Shown here: in pieces, positions 63,927 to 64,000 of the stretch
How the letters are laid out: every line of letters starts with the position of its first letter
Position numbering within the stretch: the stretch's first letter is position 1
Assembly: GCF_013344765.1 (NCBI RefSeq)
Contig: NZ_JABVBF010000002.1
Location: forward strand, 1-64,000
Direction: 5' to 3'
DNA length: 64,000 bases
DNA from: Acinetobacter lactucae
GTDB lineage: Bacteria; Pseudomonadota; Gammaproteobacteria; Pseudomonadales; Moraxellaceae
Program-made: the position numbers and the translations under genes
The notes under the pieces: model-generated
The model's database searches: none
Seen by the model: only the letters and a program-made list of their open reading frames with translations
Told to the model about the DNA's origin: nothing

Positions 63927-64000
63927 TCAATGAAAATGCTTCAACTGTTTTCTAAGTTGTTGCACTTCATCAATCAAATCTAACATCACAGCAACTGCTG
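63927..64000 (-). CDS. C-terminus of a minus-strand gene, CbpM-like (partial)
   Basis: Read from the right edge, a frame of 23 codons ends at TGA (63929-63927) with the peptide AVAVMLDLIDEVQQLRKQLK and three more residues, HFH. This amphipathic ending resembles the last helix of CbpM chaperone modulators (AVALTLMDDIAHLKQ in E. coli). A short stretch cannot settle the identity. The rest of the gene lies outside the window. The compound repeat lies immediately past its stop. Confidence 0.45.
   Translation of the reverse strand, partial: AVAVMLDLIDEVQQLRKQLKHFH

Noticed and set aside
63770-63955. A 61-codon plus-strand frame through the palindromic repeat
   Set aside because: It runs through three hairpins, has no ribosome-binding site or family resemblance, and its composition follows the repeat. 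It is a chance frame.

Overview
The window is a piece of a gammaproteobacterial chromosome that reads as Acinetobacter, most likely the A. baumannii / A. calcoaceticus complex. The grounds are the AT-rich coding style, the protein sequences, the fused MrpAB subunit, the N-terminally extended UbiE, the tandem-domain polyphosphate:AMP phosphotransferase and the tpiA-secG-tRNA-rimP-nusA-infB-rbfA order. The assignment rests on recognition, not a database search. Almost all genes are core housekeeping genes. There is no insertion sequence, prophage, integron or CRISPR array.

Layout: 1-2.0 kb is the only accessory-looking stretch. It holds the tail of an upstream gene coupled by an ATGA overlap to an LprI-like lipoprotein, then a small Cys/His amidase-like protein, and may be part of an effector/immunity locus. 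2.1-7.1 kb carries uvrC, a thioesterase, pgsA and an overlapping ada-like/alkB pair for alkylation repair. 7.3-11.9 kb has an IclR regulator divergent from a three-gene FUSC/DUF1656/HlyD efflux operon. 12-18.4 kb has ruvX, yqgE, recN, a TPR-glycosyltransferase, ppnP, rlmB and a DMT permease. 18.4-22.8 kb is coaE-pilD-pilC-pilB. 23.1-30.0 kb is tpiA, secG, tRNA-Leu, two identical initiator tRNAs and rimP-nusA-infB-rbfA. 30.1-36.3 kb is a six-gene Mrp antiporter operon. 36.6-40.3 kb is hisIE with a helicase/ATPase pair. 40.5-46.1 kb has an FAD monooxygenase, ubiE-ubiJ-ubiB and an FFLEELY-family gene. 46.3-57.6 kb has pap, a small hypothetical gene and recC-recB-recD. 57.6-58.3 kb is a 700-bp convergent gap with probable small RNAs. 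58.3-63.7 kb has an EstB-like hydrolase, rpsO-pnp and a CorA-type transporter. The window ends with a compound palindromic repeat and the tail of a minus-strand, CbpM-like gene.

The most striking feature outside the genes is just before and inside the start of recD (55764-55832). Six DnaA-box-like 9-mers lie in one orientation at an exact 12-bp period. One is a perfect box and each of the others has a single mismatch to TGTGNATAA. The array covers the translation start of recD and could be a DnaA-binding site linking replication control to RecBCD. Other points for a second look are the 57.6-58.3 kb gap with two strong terminators and a repeated ACAG-NN-CTGT motif, initiator tRNAs with a U1-U72 mismatch, palindromes between the IclR gene and the efflux operon, a Walker B glutamate-to-glutamine change in the helicase-linked ATPase, and the three-hairpin element near the right end.
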